DNA of 64,000 nt, taken from Sulfolobus sp. S-194 (GTDB taxonomy: Archaea; Thermoproteota; Thermoprotei_A; Sulfolobales; Sulfolobaceae). Each line of letters starts with the position of its first letter. Positions within the stretch are counted from its first letter, which is position 1. Positions 59,247-64,000 of this stretch are shown here, one piece after another. The translations under genes and the position numbers were made by a program. The stretch lies in assembly GCF_012222305.1 (NCBI RefSeq), contig NZ_CP035730.1:1426001-1490000 (forward strand), in the 5' to 3' direction. The notes below the pieces were generated by a model that saw only the letters and a list, made by a program, of their open reading frames with translations, was not told the origin of the DNA and made no database searches.

Positions 59247-60572
59247 TCACTTAAATATCCAATGTTTTACTTCTTCTTCCTCCTCTAATGGGAGTAAGAG
59301 GACTCCAAAGGTATAAACTCCTAATAAAAGAAGAACAGATCCTACAAACCAGATAATGTCATAGTAACTGATTCCAAAGGGCAATATACTCCATAAAGGT
59401 CCATGGTTAAAAACACTCCTAAACTCGTATACCCAGTTACTGTTAGAAGGACTCACTGGAGAGATCGTATAATACCATGTTATAGCTTGCGGGATCACAT
59501 CTGCAATAGTAACTATTGCAAACATACCTAATAAGCTAAATATTGCGGCCGCAAACAAGGTTATTTTGTTTCCTATCTTGTATGAAATTGCATAAAGGAT
59601 TATTGGAATTAGTATTCCAACGACTACTGTACCACCCCAGAATACATCGCTCCATCCACCCGATATTAATAATTGTGCCCAAGGATAAGTCTCTTGGTTT
59701 GTAGCTGTGATCCACATCCACCAAAGCGTTAAGAATCCTACAGCTATAGTTGCCAGTAATCCATCTCTAGCTAATATCTTATACATACTGTTTTCTCTTA
59801 TAACTGAAGAAACATTTTGCTTTTGAGTAGATGGAGGATCGTTTTTAGACTCTTTTTTTAACCATGAATATAGAGGGCTAACGAAAGATATCATTCCTAT
59901 ACCGGAATAGAAGGATAACACTACGAATAGTAGTGGCATAAACGACCCAAATTCAAAGACCCAGGTAGATAGGTAACCAAACACTGATCCTAAGTTAGCG
60001 TCTAATATAAGCTCAACTGTTACAGCATAGCCAGCTATTAGAATTCCGATCTTGGACAATTGATACGCAAGAATTGGCTTCTTGTCTTTTCTTTCAGCTT
60101 TCTCGCCTATAATTGCCAAAATTAATGCTATTATACCAATACCTACAAGTACATAAAGAATGCCGTTCCATGCTATTCTGGAAGTATCTCTGAAGCTTAA
60201 GTAGATATATACCGCTTCACCAGGCTTAAATACCGAGGCAAATACCATAATCCATCCTGGTATCAGTACAGCTAGAGCAATCCACTCGTTCCTTAACTTA
60301 ACCTTCTCAAACGGATTTCTTTCTTTATGATTCTTGTTAAATATCTCATAAAGCGAATTGTAAGTACTCACACCAGTGCCTATTACTCCGAAGAACATAT
60401 AGCCTATCACTAATAGCCCCCATGGTATTGGAGCGTTATTAGGCTCTGTAAATGTAACATTCCCACCGAACCATGCAAACGGATTAAAACTCATTCCATA
60501 AAATAATATGCCACCTCCAATTACTATGAAAACAGCTGTCCAAATTATAAGAGTAATTTCCTTTTTATTCAT
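59247..60572 (-). CDS. sreC: Membrane anchor of sulfur reductase, NrfD-like (SreC)
   Basis: 441 residues with about ten helices. [20 protein letters not shown] is the NrfD/PsrC-like start, and acids and Trp lie in later loops. A charged loop around 230-250 ([15 protein letters not shown]) divides two halves. It takes up electrons from the quinone pool and passes them to SreB. Overlaps sreB by 4 bp. Confidence 0.85.
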   Translation of the reverse strand: MNKKEITLIIWTAVFIVIGGGILFYGMSFNPFAWFGGNVTFTEPNNAPIPWGLLVIGYMFFGVIGTGVSTYNSLYEIFNKNHKERNPFEKVKLRNEWIALAVLIPGWIMVFASVFKPGEAVYIYLSFRDTSRIAWNGILYVLVGIGIIALILAIIGEKAERKDKKPILAYQLSKIGILIAGYAVTVELILDANLGSVFGYLSTWVFEFGSFMPLLFVVLSFYSGIGMISFVSPLYSWLKKESKNDPPSTQKQNVSSVIRENSMYKILARDGLLATIAVGFLTLWWMWITATNQETYPWAQLLISGGWSDVFWGGTVVVGILIPIILYAISYKIGNKITLFAAAIFSLLGMFAIVTIADVIPQAITWYYTISPVSPSNSNWVYEFRSVFNHGPLWSILPFGISYYDIIWFVGSVLLLLGVYTFGVLLLPLEEEEEVKHWIFK

Positions 60573-61282
60573 TGATCTCCACCCCCAGTCACATACCTTT
60601 GAAGTTGTCTGTTAAAAACATAGAATACCTTAGGCTGAACATTAAGCTCAGGATTAAGGACTATAGCTTGGCCAGTGTTAACCAGGATGCTAACCTCACT
60701 ATTTGGATCATCCAAACAACCAAATACCCTAGCCCCACCAGGACATGTCCTTACACAAGCTGGAGTATGAGTATTATCTGGTGCCGTTCCATAGCAGAAA
60801 GTGCACTTATCGACGTGAGGAACTACATGGATTAAGTTCTCACCGAAATATTGTTTTGCTTTCTGAATATCCTCATATGTATAGAAATATCTTGCACCAT
60901 ATGGACAGGCCTCGACACAATACAGACAGCCCATACATTTATATTCATCTACTACAACTATCCCACCTTCGACTATCTGTGTAGCCCCGGTTGGGCAGAC
61001 GTAATAGCATGGCGGATTTTCACACTGCATACAGAGTCTTGGTACGAAGACCCTCTGGACGTTTGGAAATTCACCGATTTCTAAGTCTTCCACGTGGGTT
61101 CTCCATAATTGCTCCCAAAATGGTGTCTCGTTCTCAATTGCACATGCTGCCATACAAGCCATACAGCCTAAACACTGGTCAACTTTAACTACGAATCCCC
61201 AATGTTCACACTCCTTTGTGTTACCGAATTTCTCATATGGGTTTACAATTGGGTTTTTATCTAAGAGACCTGAGTTAGACAT
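60569..61282 (-). CDS. sreB: Electron-transfer iron-sulfur subunit of sulfur reductase (SreB)
   Basis: 237 residues of the DmsB/PsrB type with four 4Fe-4S clusters: [51 protein letters not shown] and [20 protein letters not shown] with the last Cys in CPGGARVF. Conducts electrons from SreC to SreA. It carries no signal of its own and travels with SreA. Starts 3 bp after the sreA stop. Confidence 0.92.
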   Translation of the reverse strand: MSNSGLLDKNPIVNPYEKFGNTKECEHWGFVVKVDQCLGCMACMAACAIENETPFWEQLWRTHVEDLEIGEFPNVQRVFVPRLCMQCENPPCYYVCPTGATQIVEGGIVVVDEYKCMGCLYCVEACPYGARYFYTYEDIQKAKQYFGENLIHVVPHVDKCTFCYGTAPDNTHTPACVRTCPGGARVFGCLDDPNSEVSILVNTGQAIVLNPELNVQPKVFYVFNRQLQRYVTGGGDQ

Positions 61283-61285
61283 AGT

Positions 61286-64000
61286 TTATTCACCCCCAGA
61301 TGTGGAAATATTAAAACGTGAATTCCAGTCAGAAGAGGAGATCTGTAAATTAGGAGTCACTTGCGTGTTAGCTGGTAATGTGTCTGAAGTTTCTACTGGA
61401 GCAAGTACACTTGCCTCTGCGATTTCATCTTGCGTTGCCTTTCTAACTTTTACTGTTAATTGCTCTGATTGTCTGAATCCACCTAATGGATTATAGCTCC
61501 AAGGCCAGAAAGTGCTTATAGGTTTGTTTCCGAAGTTCTTTACTGCCTTAGAGGCATATGTTAATGCAGGATTTCTTTGCCCGTAGGGCTCTGGAACACC
61601 TATAGTATCTGGCCTTATAAGTTGAGTAAGGTGAGCTCTAAGAACTAATTTAGGTATTGTCCCATCTGGATTAGGAAGTTTCCATCTCTCTATAACTATC
61701 CAGTCTCCTTCATTTATCCCCATCTGCTTAGCTACATCTGCATTAATCCAAGCCATTTGGTAAATATTTTCATGATAGCTGTTAGATGCTATTGCCATTA
61801 GAACAGGATTATTTGTACTTGATGTATAAGCAAATATTGGGATTTTGTATTCAACGTAGAAGAATTCTGGAGGAGTTGGTTTAAATGTAGGATCGTTGTA
61901 TGGAGGTTCTGCCGGGTAATATATACCGGGCTCTCTAGCATAGCCATAGTTCCAATCTGGTGGAACATATGCAATTAAAGGATCCCATACTGGATCATAA
62001 CCGTAGTTCTTTACCACATAGTAATAAAGAACAGTAGAATATAACTCAATTCTTCCGGTAGGTGTAGCAACTGGTAAATCCCATGGCATTCTTTCGTGAT
62101 TATTAAAGTATTCATCAACAGTACGGATTATTAATACTCCGTTATTTCTCAATATCTCATACATTTTCTCTACTGGCACACCAGTCTTCTTTGATAAAAA
62201 TGATAGCTTAGCTTCTCTCCAAGCCTTTGCAGTGAAGCTTCCCCAAGGTGGATATCCATTATTCTGGATCAAGTATTGTTGATATTTAGGCATTTCCTCA
62301 TTAATTATTTGTTTGAACACTTCTTTATCAATAGACACGGAATTTGCCATTGCGTTAATATAGTCGTCACCTTTACCAAGCATATATGCAAACATAACGA
62401 ATAAGTCAAGACCGTTAGCAGTGTTAGGATAAAGTACAGGTATAGCTTGCCATCTCCCTCTTAATGTATAATCCATTGCTGGACCATCATATCTAAAAGC
62501 TTCATCTCTCTCTAGGTATGACACATCTGGGAGAATCACATCAGCATATAATGTGTCTTCAGTGGGCTGAATATTTATATCAATATAAAACGTATTCTTT
62601 AAAATTTCTTTATACTGATCCCACTGAAAGTTAACTGGAGTGCCTCCATATGACATTACAGCCTTTATCTTGTATGGTTGACCGTTCCATACCACTTGCC
62701 CTTTAACGGCTTCATAGACTCCAGAATCGACATATAATGTGAAAGCACCAGCTGGTTTCTTCCCTTGTTGGACTAAATTTTGATTATAAACATATTGTAC
62801 CGCTGGGAATCCAGTAGACCAGAAATTGGGATTATTGTACGTATAAATGATCGCAAAAATTGTAAGTAGATTACCTGGGAGGTCAAGGAGAGGGACTTTC
62901 GCTAAGATTTCGGGTCTCTGAAGCAATATTCCAGGTTTTGAGGAGCCTGAGGAGATTGAGGAATTATATACCTCAATTACTTCCTTCATCCCTTCTCTAT
63001 ATTTTCCGGAGTACACCCAACCTCCTCTTACATCAATATTTCCTGTAAGAGCCATTATCATTGCTGTTGCCTTCCTAAATTGCGGTGAACTATCTCCCCA
63101 GAAACCTTTTAATCCCGTAACTATCAACATGGGTTTTGTAGTCGATATCCTATAAGCAAACTCTTGAAGCATGCTTAGAGGAACATCACAGACTTTTGAC
63201 GCATATTCTAATGTATAACTACTTACACGATCAGCTAAAAACTGAAAAACAGTCCTTATTTTTTTACCGTTTACCTCTAAGTCTGGTGCAAACAATGCTG
63301 GCCTTATTTCAGTACCATCTACAGAATACATGTTAGTATTAGTAAATGGCGGAACTTTTACTATTTGCCTTGTTATTTCGTCATATACGTAAAAGGCTTT
63401 AACAGTGCCATCTTCATAGTCCTCTTCTAGGAGTTTTACTACACCGTTTTCTTCATAAGCTAAAAAAGGAGCATTAGTATGATATCTTACAAAATATTCA
63501 TCATAATATCCGTTCTGAATTATGTAATTAATTATTGCCATAGCTAAGACTAGGTCTGTACCAGGCTTAATTGGAATCCAAAGGTTCGCCTTTGATGCAG
63601 CTTCTCCAACTCTAGGGTCTATAACTACAACATAAGCACCATTGGCTATGCCTTCACCAAATCTTACACCTCTGTTAACGAATATTCCAGCTGAGAATGC
63701 ACTAGTTCCCCAAGACACTATTAGCCTAGAATATGTCATATCATCCATTATGTCGCTCGCATGAAGATCAAAACCCCCTATTACATATCCTACAGACTGC
63801 TGGAGAGAGAACATACAACTTTGCATTGGTGTTCCATTTATATTAGGCATCTGAGTACCTAAAGTAAAGGGAATGAAGTATCTCTTATAATTAGCACATG
63901 GCATACCTCCACCAATTAGAATTACTTCCCAAGGCTTAATATCGAGCTCCCTAAACTTCTGCATAATGTAATTAATTGCCTCTTCCCATGTAGCCTCTCT
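61286..64000 (-). CDS. sreA: Molybdopterin catalytic subunit of sulfur reductase (SreA), N-terminus outside window
   Basis: At least 904 residues, still open at the right edge ([13 protein letters not shown] before residue MQKFRELD). DMSO reductase family: [11 protein letters not shown] (probable Mo-ligand cysteine), [50 protein letters not shown], and at the end [20 protein letters not shown] plus [13 protein letters not shown]. The first cluster and the twin-arginine signal would lie beyond 64000. Reduces sulfur or polysulfide outside the membrane, with hydrogen or quinol as donor. Confidence 0.88.
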   Translation of the reverse strand, partial: REATWEEAINYIMQKFRELDIKPWEVILIGGGMPCANYKRYFIPFTLGTQMPNINGTPMQSCMFSLQQSVGYVIGGFDLHASDIMDDMTYSRLIVSWGTSAFSAGIFVNRGVRFGEGIANGAYVVVIDPRVGEAASKANLWIPIKPGTDLVLAMAIINYIIQNGYYDEYFVRYHTNAPFLAYEENGVVKLLEEDYEDGTVKAFYVYDEITRQIVKVPPFTNTNMYSVDGTEIRPALFAPDLEVNGKKIRTVFQFLADRVSSYTLEYASKVCDVPLSMLQEFAYRISTTKPMLIVTGLKGFWGDSSPQFRKATAMIMALTGNIDVRGGWVYSGKYREGMKEVIEVYNSSISSGSSKPGILLQRPEILAKVPLLDLPGNLLTIFAIIYTYNNPNFWSTGFPAVQYVYNQNLVQQGKKPAGAFTLYVDSGVYEAVKGQVVWNGQPYKIKAVMSYGGTPVNFQWDQYKEILKNTFYIDINIQPTEDTLYADVILPDVSYLERDEAFRYDGPAMDYTLRGRWQAIPVLYPNTANGLDLFVMFAYMLGKGDDYINAMANSVSIDKEVFKQIINEEMPKYQQYLIQNNGYPPWGSFTAKAWREAKLSFLSKKTGVPVEKMYEILRNNGVLIIRTVDEYFNNHERMPWDLPVATPTGRIELYSTVLYYYVVKNYGYDPVWDPLIAYVPPDWNYGYAREPGIYYPAEPPYNDPTFKPTPPEFFYVEYKIPIFAYTSSTNNPVLMAIASNSYHENIYQMAWINADVAKQMGINEGDWIVIERWKLPNPDGTIPKLVLRAHLTQLIRPDTIGVPEPYGQRNPALTYASKAVKNFGNKPISTFWPWSYNPLGGFRQSEQLTVKVRKATQDEIAEASVLAPVETSDTLPANTQVTPNLQISSSDWNSRFNISTSGGE

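Overview
The window is AT-rich DNA from a thermoacidophilic archaeon of the Sulfolobales. The closest type I would guess is Sulfurisphaera/Sulfolobus tokodaii. The evidence is a eukaryote-type mevalonate branch (phosphomevalonate kinase next to diphosphomevalonate decarboxylase), an Agl24-like chitobiose enzyme, a hexameric-type MTA phosphorylase, a full sulfur reductase operon (sreABCDE), an intron-bearing tRNA-Ile, C/D box guide RNAs, leaderless promoters and Sulfolobus-type plasmid debris. The species assignment is inference.

Layout. 1-9.6 kb: an MFS exporter (cut by the left edge), a GT-C-like membrane protein, an aldose epimerase with a C/D box RNA upstream, a gene broken by an in-frame TGA, a cupin and a membrane-anchored PQQ-type propeller, separated by long poor intergenic DNA holding two copies of a ~176-bp MITE. 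10-13.1 kb: a tightly coupled four-gene operon (aconitase-family large and small subunits, isocitrate lyase/PEP mutase family lyase, GlcG/HbpS-like protein), probably for a branched C4-C7 hydroxy-acid. 13.3-15.1 kb: an exported/membrane pair. 15.2-20.6 kb: a decayed mobile island with a primase-polymerase fragment, a restriction-type fragment, a P-loop ATPase fragment flanked by a MITE and a dead IS, a two-repeat CRISPR-like unit, VapBC, a second IS end and a coiled-coil DUF3782-type nuclease. 20.6-31.7 kb: GNAT, small membrane proteins, NreA with a radical SAM protein, a dead HEPN-MNT pair, a ParA-like ATPase, TPR, GIY-YIG and several winged-helix proteins. 31.7-40.7 kb: core metabolism (mevalonate enzymes, HD hydrolase, MTA phosphorylase, divergent GT4/GH15 pair, sulfide:quinone-type flavoprotein).

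40.7-48.6 kb: a second accessory zone with a fourth MITE copy, a different MITE-like element, small plasmid-like genes, a 13-repeat YVTN propeller surface protein, an IS6-type element and a frameshifted tyrosine integrase beside tRNA-Thr(GGT). 48.7-56.5 kb: sugar nucleotidyltransferase, Ogt, an editing-domain-free ThrRS, Agl24, an EndoIII-like protein whose start overlaps a C/D RNA, sucCD and tRNA-Ile(GAT). 57.3-64 kb: sreE-D-C-B-A, read leftward, with sreA running off the right edge.

Most promising observations: the ~176-bp MITE family with target-site duplications; three C/D box RNAs with the same 12-nt C-to-D' spacing, one of which fits 16S rRNA around C1402; the two-repeat 24-bp CRISPR-like unit; the uncharacterised dehydratase/lyase operon; and a sucD that seems to lack any ATG/GTG/TTG start.
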